Assembly (NCBI RefSeq): GCF_014863605.1
Contig: NZ_CP062252.1
Coordinates: forward strand, 2,303,001 to 2,367,000
From: Pseudomonas allokribbensis
GTDB taxonomy: Bacteria > Pseudomonadota > Gammaproteobacteria > Pseudomonadales > Pseudomonadaceae
Length of the DNA stretch: 64,000 nucleotides
Direction: 5' to 3'
The translations under genes were made by a program, and so were the position numbers. The first letter of the stretch is position 1. Every line of letters starts with the position of its first letter. Positions 15,618 through 24,362 of the stretch are shown piece after piece. The notes beneath the pieces were generated by a model, which did no database searches, was not told the origin of the DNA, and saw only the letters and a list, made by a program, of their open reading frames with translations.

Positions 15618-17462
15618 ATGAACGCCAACGCTGATCTGATTCTGTTCAATGGCCAATTTCATACCGTAGACCGCACAAAACCCCTCGCCAGTGCCGTGGC
15701 GATCAAGGACGGCCGCTTCGCCGTCGTCGGCAATGATGCGCAAGCCATGGCCCTGCGCGGCGCCGGCACCCAGGTCGTCGATCTCAAGGGCCGCTGCGTG
15801 ATCCCCGGCCTCAACGACTCGCACTTGCACCTGATCCGTGGCGGTTTGAACTACAACCTCGAACTGCGCTGGGAAGGTGTACCGTCGCTGGCCGATGCGC
15901 TGCGCATGCTCAAGGATCAGGCCGACCGCACACCGACCCCGCAATGGGTGCGCGTGGTTGGTGGCTGGAACGAGTTCCAGTTCGCCGAAAAACGCATGCC
16001 GACCCTCGAAGAAATCAACCAGGCGGCGCCGGACACCCCGGTGTTCATCCTGCACCTGTATGACCGTGCGCTGCTCAACCGCGCTGCGTTGCGCGTGGCC
16101 GGCTACACCCGCGACACACCGAACCCGCCGGGCGGCGAGATCGTGCGCGATGCCAACGGCAACCCGACCGGCATGCTGGTGGCGCGGCCGAACGCGATGA
16201 TTCTGTACTCGACGCTGGCCAAGGGGCCGAAGCTGCCGCTGGAATATCAGGTCAACTCGACCCGCCAGTTCATGCGCGAGCTCAATCGCCTCGGCCTGAC
16301 CAGCGCCATCGATGCCGGCGGTGGTTTCCAGAACTACCCGGACGATTATCAGGTGATCGAGCAGTTGGCCAAGGATGAGCAACTGACCGTGCGTATCGCC
16401 TACAACCTGTTCACCCAGAAACCGAAAGAAGAGCTGACCGATTTCCAGAACTGGACCGGCAGCGTCAAGTTGCATCAGGGCGATGACTTCCTGCGCCACA
16501 ACGGCGCTGGCGAGATGCTGGTGTTCTCGGCAGCGGACTTCGAAGACTTCCTCGAACCGCGCCCGGACCTGCCGCAGACCATGGAACAGGAGCTGGAGCC
16601 GGTGGTGCGCCACTTGGTCGAGCAACGCTGGCCGTTCCGTCTGCACGCCACCTATAACGAATCCATCAGCCGCATGCTCGACGTGTTCGAGAAGGTCAAC
16701 CGCGACATTCCGTTCAACGGTTTGCCGTGGTTCTTCGACCATGCCGAAACCATCACCCCGCAGAACATCGAGCGAGTGAAAGCGCTGGGCGGCGGCATCG
16801 CGATCCAGGATCGCATGGCGTTCCAGGGTGAGTACTTCGTCGACCGTTACGGCAAGCAGGCCGCCGAAGCCACGCCACCGATCAAACGCATGCTCGCCGA
16901 AGGCGTACCGGTCGGCGCGGGTACCGATGCCACGCGGGTGTCCAGTTACAACCCGTGGACTTCGCTGTACTGGATGGTCAGCGGTCGCACCGTTGGCGGT
17001 CTGGCGCTGTATGAAGAAGGTTTGCCGCGCGCCACCGCGCTGGAACTGTTTACCCACGGCAGCGCCTGGTTCTCGTCCGAGCAGGGCAACAAGGGCCAGA
17101 TCAAGGTCGGTCAACTGGCGGATCTGGCAGCGCTGAGCGCGGACTTCTTCCATGTCGAGGAAGAGGCGATCAAGTGGATCGAGTCGGTACTGACCGTGGT
17201 CGGCGGCAAGATCGTTTATTCCGCCGGCGACTTCGAAGACCTCGGTCCACGTGCATTGCCGGTGCTGCCGGACTGGTCGCCAGTGGTGAAAGTCCCTGGC
17301 CACTGGCGCCCGAATTCGCCGTTGCAGGCGCAGGTGCACCAGTGCAGCGGCCCGTGTGCGGTGCATACCCACAGCCATGAAAAAGCCCGGATGTCGAATG
17401 CGCCGGTCAGCGATTTCGCCGGTTTCTGGGGTGCGTTCGGCTGCTCCTGCTTCGCTTTCTGA
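15618..17462 (+). CDS. Amidohydrolase, YtcJ-like
   Basis: 614 residues, an imidazolonepropionase/YtcJ-type metal-dependent hydrolase. The N-terminal beta sandwich (DLILFNGQFHTVDRTKPLAS) is followed by the metal site DSHLHLIRGG and a TIM barrel with HATYNESISRM, FFDHAETITP and AGTDATRVSSYNPW, and the sheet closes with GQLADLAALSADFF. It would hydrolyse an amide or similar bond in the cytoplasm. The last 45 residues hold C576-x3-C580, HTHSH (583-587) and C609-x-C611, a tail not needed by the fold. AGGAACTG precedes the ATG. Confidence 0.83.
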   Translation: MNANADLILFNGQFHTVDRTKPLASAVAIKDGRFAVVGNDAQAMALRGAGTQVVDLKGRCVIPGLNDSHLHLIRGGLNYNLELRWEGVPSLADALRMLKDQADRTPTPQWVRVVGGWNEFQFAEKRMPTLEEINQAAPDTPVFILHLYDRALLNRAALRVAGYTRDTPNPPGGEIVRDANGNPTGMLVARPNAMILYSTLAKGPKLPLEYQVNSTRQFMRELNRLGLTSAIDAGGGFQNYPDDYQVIEQLAKDEQLTVRIAYNLFTQKPKEELTDFQNWTGSVKLHQGDDFLRHNGAGEMLVFSAADFEDFLEPRPDLPQTMEQELEPVVRHLVEQRWPFRLHATYNESISRMLDVFEKVNRDIPFNGLPWFFDHAETITPQNIERVKALGGGIAIQDRMAFQGEYFVDRYGKQAAEATPPIKRMLAEGVPVGAGTDATRVSSYNPWTSLYWMVSGRTVGGLALYEEGLPRATALELFTHGSAWFSSEQGNKGQIKVGQLADLAALSADFFHVEEEAIKWIESVLTVVGGKIVYSAGDFEDLGPRALPVLPDWSPVVKVPGHWRPNSPLQAQVHQCSGPCAVHTHSHEKARMSNAPVSDFAGFWGAFGCSCFAF

Positions 17463-17528
17463 GTCTTGCAATAAAGCGTCGGCCACCGGGGTCGGCGCTT
17501 CACCTCACCACCACCCGAGGAGTTTCAA

Positions 17529-18155
17529 ATGAGCAACGTTCCTTACAAGCGCCTGAACAAAGACGATGCCGTGGTCCTGCTGGTCGACCACCAGACCGGC
17601 CTGATCTCGCTGGTGCAGGATTTCTCGCCGAACGAGTTCAAGAACAACGTGCTGGCGCTGGGCGACATCGCCAAGTTCTTCAAACTGCCAACCATCCTCA
17701 CCACCAGTTTCGACGCCGGTCCGAACGGCCCGATCGTGCCTGAACTGCGCGAACAATTCCCGGACGCACCGTTCATTCAGCGTCCAGGCCAGATCAACGC
17801 CTGGGACAACGAAGACTTCGTCAAGGCCATCAAGGCCACCGGCCGCAAGCAACTGATCATCGCCGGTGTGGTGACTGACGTGTGCGTGGCGTTCCCGACC
17901 CTGTCGGCGCTGGCTGAAGGTTTTGAAGTGTTTGTGGTGACCGACTCGTCCGGCACCTTCAACGAAACCGTGCAGCAAGCAGCGTGGGCGCGCATGTCGG
18001 CGGCCGGTGCTCAACTGTTGAACTGGTTCTCCGTGGCTTGCGAGCTGCAGGGCGACTGGCGCAACGACATGGAAGGTTTGGCGAATCTGCTGTCGAATCG
18101 CCTGCCGAACTACCGCAACCTGATCAACAGCTACACCAAGTTCACTGCCAAGTAA
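17529..18155 (+). CDS. YcaC-like cysteine hydrolase (isochorismatase fold)
   Basis: 208 residues, the usual YcaC length. The isochorismatase-like catalytic residues are visible: Asp20 (LLVDHQTGL) and Cys119 (VVTDVCV), with the cis-peptide region LIIAGVVTD. YcaC proteins form octameric rings and hydrolyse unknown amides. It follows the amidohydrolase by 66 bases, with GAGGAG before the ATG, and a terminator ends the operon. Confidence 0.88.
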   Translation: MSNVPYKRLNKDDAVVLLVDHQTGLISLVQDFSPNEFKNNVLALGDIAKFFKLPTILTTSFDAGPNGPIVPELREQFPDAPFIQRPGQINAWDNEDFVKAIKATGRKQLIIAGVVTDVCVAFPTLSALAEGFEVFVVTDSSGTFNETVQQAAWARMSAAGAQLLNWFSVACELQGDWRNDMEGLANLLSNRLPNYRNLINSYTKFTAK

Positions 18156-18166
18156 TGGGTTGAGGA

Positions 18167-18197
18167 AAAATGCCCGCTGAAGAGCGGGCATTTTTTT
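18167..18197 (+). terminator. Rho-independent terminator
   Basis: TGCCCGCT/AGCGGGCA stem with a GAAG loop and TTTTTTT. It closes the DoxX-ABM-amidohydrolase-YcaC operon. Confidence 0.88.
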
Positions 18198-18213
18198 GTC
18201 TGTCGCAAAGGGC

Positions 18214-19641
18214 TCAGCGCTTTTGCAGCCACCCCAGAAACCCACCCTTGCGAACCGGCAAAGGCTGGGCCATCAACGCCAGCCGACTGTTCTGCTGCCG
18301 TACCGCCTGCAACTTGTTCAACGCCTGGCCGACTTCGCCGCGCTGTTCCATGCACTGGCGGGTGAGGTTCTTGTCGAGCCGATAAATGATCGAAGACGTC
18401 AATGCCGTAAACGTTGCCTGCGAAGGCGTATCGGCCAGAATGCTCTGCTCGCCCATGACCTCACTCGGCCCCATGCGCCCGGCTTCGGTGAAACCATTGC
18501 CGTCCGGCACGCTGGCGCTGACCACGCCGGTGGCAATCACGAACAGGCTGTCCGGCACTTCATTCAGATCCAGCACAACCTGCCCGGCGCTGTACTGCTG
18601 CGCGACCATCGATTCGGCGAGGCGATCGCGTTCTTCATGGCTGAGCGAGCGGAAGATTTTCACTTCATCGAGCAAGGCGCGGGCGCGGGTCGAAGGTTCG
18701 ATCACGCCGTCCGGGTGCCGCGAAATACCGGCCGCTTCGAGATGGCGATGGGCGAGGTCGAACAATTGATTGCGCACTTCAGCCTTTTTGCCCAGCTCGG
18801 CGATAAAACCGCTGGCCACGTATTCCGACATCTCTTCGCCGGCCTCTTTGAGCACCGCTTTCGGCGCAGGCGTCAGCAACAGACTGCTGCTGCCTTGCAG
18901 CGTGCGGTCGAGGGCGTCGAGTACCCGGCGTGGGCGAATGTGGTTCGGCACCTTGATGCTGATCGACACGCCGTGCAGGTTGTTCGGGCGGCTGAGGTTG
19001 ACGATCTTGGCCTTGGCCGCCACCGAGTTCGGCACCACGGCCAGGGTGCCGGCGCTGGTCAGCAGGTGCGTGGCGCGCCAGTCGATGTCGAGCACTTTGC
19101 CTTCGACGCCGTCGATCACCACGAAATCGTCGACCTGATACGGCTTGGTGGTGTTGAGCACGATGCCCGAGAACACGTCGCTCAAGGTGCTTTGCAGCGC
19201 CAGACCGACCACGATGGCGAACACCCCGGAAGTGGCGAGCAGGCCTTTCACCGGCAGCTCCAGCACATAACCGGCGGCCGCGACGATGGCCACCAGAAAC
19301 ACCAGCGCACCGATCACGTCCTGCAACAACCGGCCGCTGTGACCGATGCGGCGCATCAGGATCAGGCCGATCACTTCGGTCAATGCCCGCGCGGCATACA
19401 GCCACCAGAAAATTCCCAGCGCCGTCGCGCCCAGTTGCGCTACCTGATCATCGGCAAAGACTGGCGCCTGCAACGGGCTGACGCCGGCATTGATGATCAG
19501 CGCGCTGAAGGCCAGAAACAGCACCAGCCGCACACCGACCCGTTGCGCGCGATGCTTGAACGGCGCGAGGTGCCAGAGCAGGGCGTCGAGCACCAGCAGC
19601 AGGGCACTCCAGGACAGCAGGTGGGCAGAAAAAACGCTCAT
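18214..19641 (-). CDS. MscS-type mechanosensitive channel with cyclic nucleotide-binding domain
   Basis: 475 residues from the ATG at 19641 (GGAG upstream). Five hydrophobic segments lead to the MscS pore helix and beta domain (GVFAIVVGLALQSTLSDVFS, then VDDFVVIDGVEGKVLDIDWR). The C-terminal 140 residues form a CNMP/CAP-like cyclic nucleotide-binding domain (LFVIATGVVSASVPDG, GPSEVMGEQSILADTPSQAT). This is the bCNG architecture: an inner-membrane channel thought to be gated by cyclic nucleotide more than by tension. Confidence 0.87.
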   Translation of the reverse strand: MSVFSAHLLSWSALLLVLDALLWHLAPFKHRAQRVGVRLVLFLAFSALIINAGVSPLQAPVFADDQVAQLGATALGIFWWLYAARALTEVIGLILMRRIGHSGRLLQDVIGALVFLVAIVAAAGYVLELPVKGLLATSGVFAIVVGLALQSTLSDVFSGIVLNTTKPYQVDDFVVIDGVEGKVLDIDWRATHLLTSAGTLAVVPNSVAAKAKIVNLSRPNNLHGVSISIKVPNHIRPRRVLDALDRTLQGSSSLLLTPAPKAVLKEAGEEMSEYVASGFIAELGKKAEVRNQLFDLAHRHLEAAGISRHPDGVIEPSTRARALLDEVKIFRSLSHEERDRLAESMVAQQYSAGQVVLDLNEVPDSLFVIATGVVSASVPDGNGFTEAGRMGPSEVMGEQSILADTPSQATFTALTSSIIYRLDKNLTRQCMEQRGEVGQALNKLQAVRQQNSRLALMAQPLPVRKGGFLGWLQKR

Positions 19642-19661
19642 GAGGTGAACTCCGGCGGGCA

Positions 19662-19693
19662 CAAAAGAAAACGCCACACCCGAAGGTGTGGCG
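19662..19693 (-). terminator. Rho-independent terminator of the esterase gene
   Basis: On the minus strand a CGCCACACC/GGTGTGGCG stem with a TTCG loop, followed by TTTTCTTTT, lies 12 bases after the esterase stop. Confidence 0.82.
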
Positions 19694-19704
19694 AGTGGCT
19701 GGAC

Positions 19705-20721
19705 TCAGTTCAGATGGGTCTTGAGTTCCGCCGCGGCCTGGCGCACGGCGGCTTTTACTTCCGGAATCTGATTCAGCGGATTGAGCAGGCCGAAGTCATG
19801 AATCATCCCGTTGTAGCGCACCGAGGTCACCGGCACACCGGCCGCGTCGAGGTGGCGGGCGTAGCCTTCGCCTTCGTCACGCAGCACGTCGAACTCGGCG
19901 GTCTGCACCAGCGCGGCGGGCAGGCCCTTGAGCTGTTCGCTGCTGGCATTGAGCGGCGAGGCATGGATCTGCGCACGCTCGGCCGGGTTGCTGGTGTAGT
20001 TGTCCCAGAACCACTGCATCATGCCCTTGGTCAGGAAGTGGCCCTCGGCGAACTGCTGGTACGAGCCGTTATCGAACCCGGCGTTGGTCACAGGCCACAT
20101 CAGCAACTGGAAGCGCAGGGCCGGGGTTTTCTGTTCCTTGGCCATCAACGCCACGACCGCCGCCATGTTGCCGCCGACGCTGTTGCCGGCCACCGCCAGA
20201 CGCTTGCCGTCGACACCGATGTCCTTGCCGTGCTCGGCCACCCATTTCGTTGCGGCGTAGGCCTGATTGATCGCGGTCGGGTACTGCGCTTCCGGCGACG
20301 GCGTGTAATCGACGTACACCGCAACCGCGCCAGAGCCCACCACCAGATCACGAATCAGCCGTTGGTGCGTCGGGAAGTCGCCCAGCACCCAGCCGCCACC
20401 GTGGAAGAACATGAACACCGGCAGTTCGCCCTTGACCTTGGCCGGGCGCACCACTTTCAGGTTGATCGTCTGGCCATCGACCTTGATTGCCTTGTCGCTG
20501 ACTTCAACGCCCGACAGGTCAACCTTCACCGAAGCCTGGGCGCCGGTCAGCACCGCACGGGCGTCTTTCGGGCTCAGTTGCTCAAGCGGTTTGCCACCGC
20601 CAGCGGCGAGGGCGTCGAGGAAGGCCTGGGTGGTGTGTTCGACGCCAGTGCCTTCGGCGGCGAACGCGTTGCTGATGGACAGGGCGAGGAGGGAAGCGGC
20701 GAGGGTTTTCTTGATGTTCAT
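19705..20721 (-). CDS. Secreted alpha/beta-hydrolase, HSL/acetyl-esterase family
   Basis: 338 residues from the ATG at 20721, with AAGGA seven bases upstream. A signal peptide ends near SISNAFA-AEG. The oxyanion motif FFHGGGWVLGD and the serine elbow GNSVGG are those of the hormone-sensitive-lipase family; Asp and His follow in AEFDVLRDEGE and GMIHDFG. It is probably a periplasmic carboxylesterase on short acyl chains. It is divergent from a LysR gene 162 bases away that is its likely regulator. Confidence 0.88.
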   Translation of the reverse strand: MNIKKTLAASLLALSISNAFAAEGTGVEHTTQAFLDALAAGGGKPLEQLSPKDARAVLTGAQASVKVDLSGVEVSDKAIKVDGQTINLKVVRPAKVKGELPVFMFFHGGGWVLGDFPTHQRLIRDLVVGSGAVAVYVDYTPSPEAQYPTAINQAYAATKWVAEHGKDIGVDGKRLAVAGNSVGGNMAAVVALMAKEQKTPALRFQLLMWPVTNAGFDNGSYQQFAEGHFLTKGMMQWFWDNYTSNPAERAQIHASPLNASSEQLKGLPAALVQTAEFDVLRDEGEGYARHLDAAGVPVTSVRYNGMIHDFGLLNPLNQIPEVKAAVRQAAAELKTHLN

Positions 20722-20883
20722 GTGCAATTCCTTTTTAAGTCGTTCGAGTTTTTGTATGCCTTGGGATCGGGCTGCTGTGGCGCTGGGCTTCAGGCCTCAG
20801 CAACACCGTGAGCACAGATTAATGAGGTGCCGGAAAGTGAAAAAGCGGCTATAAAGCGTTTAACTGTCAACCAGAGAGTGACA

Positions 20884-21783
20884 ATGAACCCGTTCGAAGA
20901 CATGCGTATTTTTTGCCAGGTGATGGACTCCGGCAGCTTCACGGCGGCGGCCGATCAGTTGGGCCTGTCCAAGCAGTTCGTCAGCCGTCGGTTGATGCAA
21001 CTGGAGGAGCGCCTCGGCGTGCGTCTGCTCAACCGTTCGACCCGGCGTCTGGACGTGACGCCACTGGGCCAGAGCTATTACGAGTCGGCGCTGCGGCTGT
21101 TAAGCGAAGTCGAACAGGTGGAGCAGGGCATTGCCGGGCAGACCGCCGAACCGCGCGGGACGATTCGTGTCAGCGCGCCGCTGTCGTTTGCGGTGGCGCA
21201 TCTGGGCTGTCTGCTGCCGCTGTTCTTGCAGCGTTATCGCGAAGTCACGGTGGAGGTTGATCTGAGTGACCGCCCGGTGGACTTGCTCGGCGAGGGCTAC
21301 GACCTAGCGCTGCGCATCGGCGTGCTGGAAGACTCGACCCTGATCGCCCGACGCATCGCCGCCATCGAGCGGGTGTACTGCGCCAGCCCTGCGTATCTGG
21401 CCGAGCGCGGCACACCGGTCAAACCAGAGGATCTGCTCAGCCATGACTGCCTGCCTTACGGCCACGGGCGTTCGGTGCAGTGGAGGTTCAACGCGGGGCA
21501 GGGCAAGCCGCAGCTGGTGAATGTCACCGGGCGGATGCGGGTCAACAACGGCGAGTTGCTGCGGGATGCGGCGGTGGCGGGGATGGGGATTACCTACTTG
21601 CCGACGTTCATTGTCGGGGCCGCGCTGAAGGATGGGCGCCTGGTGCCGGTGCTGGATGATTTGCGTCCGGAGCCGTTAATCCTGTCGGCGGTGTATCCGC
21701 AGCATCGTCAGGCATCGCGGCCGGTGCAGGCGTTGATCGAGTTTTTGCGCGAGCGGCTGGATCAGCGTCAGGGGGTGTTGTAG
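20884..21783 (+). CDS. LysR-family transcriptional regulator
   Basis: 299 residues with the HTH in FCQVMDSGSFTAAADQLGLS, then KQFVSRRL, and the effector domain (GTIRVSAPLSFAVAHLGCLL). This is the DsdC/AaeR-like branch with GSFTAAA. GAGAG precedes the ATG. It probably controls the divergent esterase gene. Confidence 0.88.
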   Translation: MNPFEDMRIFCQVMDSGSFTAAADQLGLSKQFVSRRLMQLEERLGVRLLNRSTRRLDVTPLGQSYYESALRLLSEVEQVEQGIAGQTAEPRGTIRVSAPLSFAVAHLGCLLPLFLQRYREVTVEVDLSDRPVDLLGEGYDLALRIGVLEDSTLIARRIAAIERVYCASPAYLAERGTPVKPEDLLSHDCLPYGHGRSVQWRFNAGQGKPQLVNVTGRMRVNNGELLRDAAVAGMGITYLPTFIVGAALKDGRLVPVLDDLRPEPLILSAVYPQHRQASRPVQALIEFLRERLDQRQGVL

Positions 21784-21814
21784 CCCCAGCCGCTCGCACA
21801 ATCTTCAGCGTTGC

Positions 21815-22453
21815 TCAGTTGGCGCGCTTGTCATCGCCTGGCTCGCCGCCAACGTGAACCCCGCGATCATCGCCGGGTTCGCCTGCGGCATGTACGCCAT
21901 GGTCGTCACCGATTTCGCCCGCGCGGTGTACGCCGTGGTCATCACCGATTTCGCCTGCACGATGAACCCCATGGTCATCGCCGATTTCTCCGGCCCGATG
22001 AACGCCGTGATCGTCCCCAGCCTCGGCGTGGGTGCCGTTGCGTCCTGAAGAGGCGCTGTCGCCGGAATGGCCCGAACCATGGTCGCTGCCGCTGTGGCCA
22101 CTGTTTCCACCGCCGCCGCTGCCACTGTTGCCTCCACTGCCGCTGCCACTGTTGCCTCCACTGCCGCTGCCACCGTGGCTACCGCCATTGCCGCCACCGC
22201 CACTGCCACCGTTGCCGCCGCCCCCTCCGCCGCTACCGCCCCCTCCGTTGCCACCACCGCCCCCCCCATTTCCGCCTCCACCGCCGCCACTACCTCCGCC
22301 GCCCCCACCACCACCACCGCTTCCTCCACCCCCACTGCCACCTTCCTTGGCCTGAACGCTGGACACCCCGGACAGGTTGTCCGGGATCAATACGGTAGAC
22401 GCCGACAGGACTGCGCCGATGGCCATTGCGAGCATGAGCTTTTGAATGTGCAT
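21815..22453 (-). CDS. Secreted Gly-rich protein with 12-residue acidic/His repeats
   Basis: 212 residues. A signal peptide (MHIQKLMLAMAIGAVLSAST...) ends near VQA-KEGG. Residues about 37-125 are almost only Gly with Ser, Asn and His. The last 70 residues are about five tandem copies of GDDHGVHRAGEI (three perfect, then HAAGEP and HVGGEP variants) and a final GDDKRAN. The Asp-Asp-His-x-x-His pattern could bind metal. It lies 76 bases downstream of gspF on the same strand, so it may be a cargo or matrix partner of this secretion system (inference). I do not recognise a family. Confidence 0.72.
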   Translation of the reverse strand: MHIQKLMLAMAIGAVLSASTVLIPDNLSGVSSVQAKEGGSGGGGSGGGGGGGGGSGGGGGGNGGGGGGNGGGGSGGGGGGNGGSGGGGNGGSHGGSGSGGNSGSGSGGNSGSGGGGNSGHSGSDHGSGHSGDSASSGRNGTHAEAGDDHGVHRAGEIGDDHGVHRAGEIGDDHGVHRAGEIGDDHGVHAAGEPGDDRGVHVGGEPGDDKRAN

Positions 22454-22529
22454 ATCGTTCTCCGTCTTTGTTGTCTTGATTGGGAACCTGGTTGTGCAGT
22501 GTTGCGCTTGAGTCGGCCCGTTCCCGGGG

Positions 22530-23717
22530 TCAGTGAATGCTTGAAGCGAGTTCGAAGATCGGGATGTACATCAGGATCACGATCACCCCGATCAGCAGGC
22601 CGATGAAGGTCATGAGCAGCGGTTCGAACAGCCGCACGAACCACTCGATCCAGCGGCTGATTTCCTCGTCATAGAAATCGGCGCTGCGCTCCATCATTTG
22701 CCCGAGGTTGCCGGACTGCTCGCCGGCGCGCAGCAGGCGCAGGGACACGGGCGTCACCAGCCGATTGAGCTCCAGCGCGGTGGACAATGACTGTCCTTCG
22801 CGCACCCGTTCGCAGGCCTGGTCGAGTCGCGCCCGCGAGGCTACGGTGAGCAGGCCCCGGACCATGCCCATGGCGGTCACCAGCGGAATCCCGCCTTGCA
22901 GCAGAATCCCCAGGGATCGGTAAAACCGCGCCAGCTCATACATGAAGATCCGCTGGTGCACGGCGGGGAGTTTTTCCACCAGTCGATCCAGCCCACGGCG
23001 AAACGCCGGTTGTTTCTGCAACACGGCGAGGGCGGTGATGATTGCCGCCAGAATCCCGAAAAACTCACCCTGATGCGCGTGCAAAAACATCCCGCTGCTC
23101 ATCAGAATCTGCGACAGCCACGGCAGGTTCGAGCCCAGTCCTTCGAACACCAGGCTGAAACGCGGCACCACGTAGCCCATCAAAAACAGCACCACGCCAC
23201 CGCCGACCACCAACAACAACAGCGGGTAGATCGAGGCGCTGACGATCTTCTGCCGCACCTCGTCCATGCGCTGGCGATAGCTGACATAACGACCCAGCGC
23301 ATCGCCGACCGCGCCGGTCTTCTCGCTGGACTGCACCAGCGCCACGTACAGCGGCGGGAAAACCGCCGACAGCTGGGCCAACGCCTGGGAGAACGATTTG
23401 CCTTCGTACAGCAGCCGCACCAGCTCAGTCAGGGTTTTTCGGGCGGCGGGCGCGGTTTCTTTTTCCGCCAGGCTTTCCAGTGCGTCGATCAACGGCAGGC
23501 CGGCATTGAGCAACGTGGTCAGCTCCTGGCTGAACAGCACCAGGTTGAAGGTCTCGCGTTGGCTCAGGCGCAGCGAACGCCAGTGCCGTTCGGCGTGCAG
23601 GCTGACCACGCGCAAGCCCTGATCTTCGGCGATGCGCCGCGCTTCGCTGTGACCGGGCGCTTCGATGTTCAGCGACACCACGCCGGCCTTGCCCACTGCC
23701 TTCAGATGAAAACGCAT
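22530..23717 (-). CDS. gspF: Type II secretion inner-membrane protein GspF
   Basis: 395 residues from the ATG at 23717, preceded by GGAG; another ATG at 23735 overlaps the gspG stop. Two copies of the GspF domain are seen (LVLFSQELTTLLNAGLPLID and ELARFYRSLGILLQGGIPLV), each followed by the EKTGAVGDALGRY/EQSGNLGQMMERS motif, with three membrane segments. This is the platform protein of the pseudopilus machine, which works with the GspE ATPase encoded at 37417-39123. In P. putida GB-1 a Gsp-related pathway was reported to secrete the Mn-oxidizing factor; this gene probably belongs to its equivalent. Confidence 0.88.
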   Translation of the reverse strand: MRFHLKAVGKAGVVSLNIEAPGHSEARRIAEDQGLRVVSLHAERHWRSLRLSQRETFNLVLFSQELTTLLNAGLPLIDALESLAEKETAPAARKTLTELVRLLYEGKSFSQALAQLSAVFPPLYVALVQSSEKTGAVGDALGRYVSYRQRMDEVRQKIVSASIYPLLLLVVGGGVVLFLMGYVVPRFSLVFEGLGSNLPWLSQILMSSGMFLHAHQGEFFGILAAIITALAVLQKQPAFRRGLDRLVEKLPAVHQRIFMYELARFYRSLGILLQGGIPLVTAMGMVRGLLTVASRARLDQACERVREGQSLSTALELNRLVTPVSLRLLRAGEQSGNLGQMMERSADFYDEEISRWIEWFVRLFEPLLMTFIGLLIGVIVILMYIPIFELASSIH

Positions 23718-23731
23718 GCCGTGTGCTCCGC

Positions 23732-24160
23732 TCATTGCCAGTTGGTGACTTCGGCGTTTTCGCCTTCGCCGCCGGGCTGGCCGTCCTTGCCCATCGACAG
23801 CAAGTCGTACTCGGCGTTTTCACCGGGGTAGCGGTAGGTGTAGTTACGGCCCCATGGGTCCTGCGGGAGTTTTTTCTGCAAGTACGGGCCGGTCCATTTC
23901 GCCTCGTCACTCGGCGCGGTCACCAGCGCCTGCAAGCCCTGTTCGGTGGACGGGTAGTGGCCGACTTCCAGCCGATACAAGTCCAGTGCCTTGCCCAGGC
24001 CTTCGATCTGCGCCTTGGCGACTTTCACTTCGGAGCGCCCCAACTGGGCGAAATATTTGGGCGCGACGATCCCGGCCAACAGGCCGAGCACCACCAGCAC
24101 CACGAGCAATTCGAGCAGGGTGAAACCCTGTTGGGCGCGCGGACGAACATGCAGCTTCAT
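23732..24160 (-). CDS. gspG: Major pseudopilin GspG
   Basis: 142 residues. The prepilin motif QQG-FTLLELLVVLVVLGLLAG has Gly(-1), Phe(+1) and Glu(+5), and the C-terminal part (DLYRLEVGHYPSTEQGLQAL, DPWGRNYTYRYPGENAEYDL) is diagnostic of the major pseudopilin with its calcium-site region. It would be processed by a prepilin peptidase that is not encoded in the window. It starts a minus-strand operon with gspF and the Gly-rich gene. GGAGGT precedes the ATG. I found no sigma-54 promoter on its strand. Confidence 0.92.
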   Translation of the reverse strand: MKLHVRPRAQQGFTLLELLVVLVVLGLLAGIVAPKYFAQLGRSEVKVAKAQIEGLGKALDLYRLEVGHYPSTEQGLQALVTAPSDEAKWTGPYLQKKLPQDPWGRNYTYRYPGENAEYDLLSMGKDGQPGGEGENAEVTNWQ

Positions 24161-24277
24161 GATGACCTCCGGTGAGTGGCAGCCGAGTCGCCTGAGGGCT
24201 TATGCAATTGCCATGCTCAGCCCCCGATAAATCCTGCGTGCGGGCTGAAGCCCTTGAAATACGGGCTTCTCGAGAGT

Positions 24278-24294
24278 CGGCACAGTGCTTGCGT
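24278..24294 (+). promoter_or_regulatory. Sigma-54 promoter of transglycosylase gene
   Basis: CGGCACAGTGCTTGCG has GG at 24279-24280 and GC at 24291-24292, exactly ten bases apart, and matches the consensus GGCAC-N5-TTGC. It lies 70 bases before the transglycosylase start. Confidence 0.72.
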
Positions 24295-24317
24295 ACGGCT
24301 GATTCACGACAGGTCAG

Positions 24318-24345
24318 TGGGGCATTTCCCCCAATTTTTCGGGGC
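24318..24345. promoter_or_regulatory. CCCC/GGGG palindrome (putative MnxR site)
   Basis: TGGGG-CATTT-CCCCC followed by AATTTTTC-GGGG, two half-site pairs back to back. It lies between the divergent gspG and transglycosylase genes, downstream of the sigma-54 start region of the latter, and could serve either. Confidence 0.45.
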
Positions 24346-24362
24346 CTGTCAGGGGAGGCCCA

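Noticed and set aside
15192..17486. A 764-residue minus-strand frame opposite the amidohydrolase
   Set aside because: Antisense shadow; no motif, no start signal.
18196..20811. An 871-residue plus-strand frame across the MscS and esterase genes
   Set aside because: It covers two well-supported minus-strand genes and their terminator; the product is rich in His, Gln and Arg as usual for a shadow frame.
22050..22350. Pro-, Ala- and Arg-rich frames on the plus strand of the Gly-rich gene
   Set aside because: Simple-sequence shadows of a glycine tract; only the minus frame has a signal peptide and orderly C-terminal repeats.
24161..24200. GG-N10-GC match on the minus strand before gspG
   Set aside because: Flanks are poor and the start of transcription would fall inside the ribosome site of gspG.
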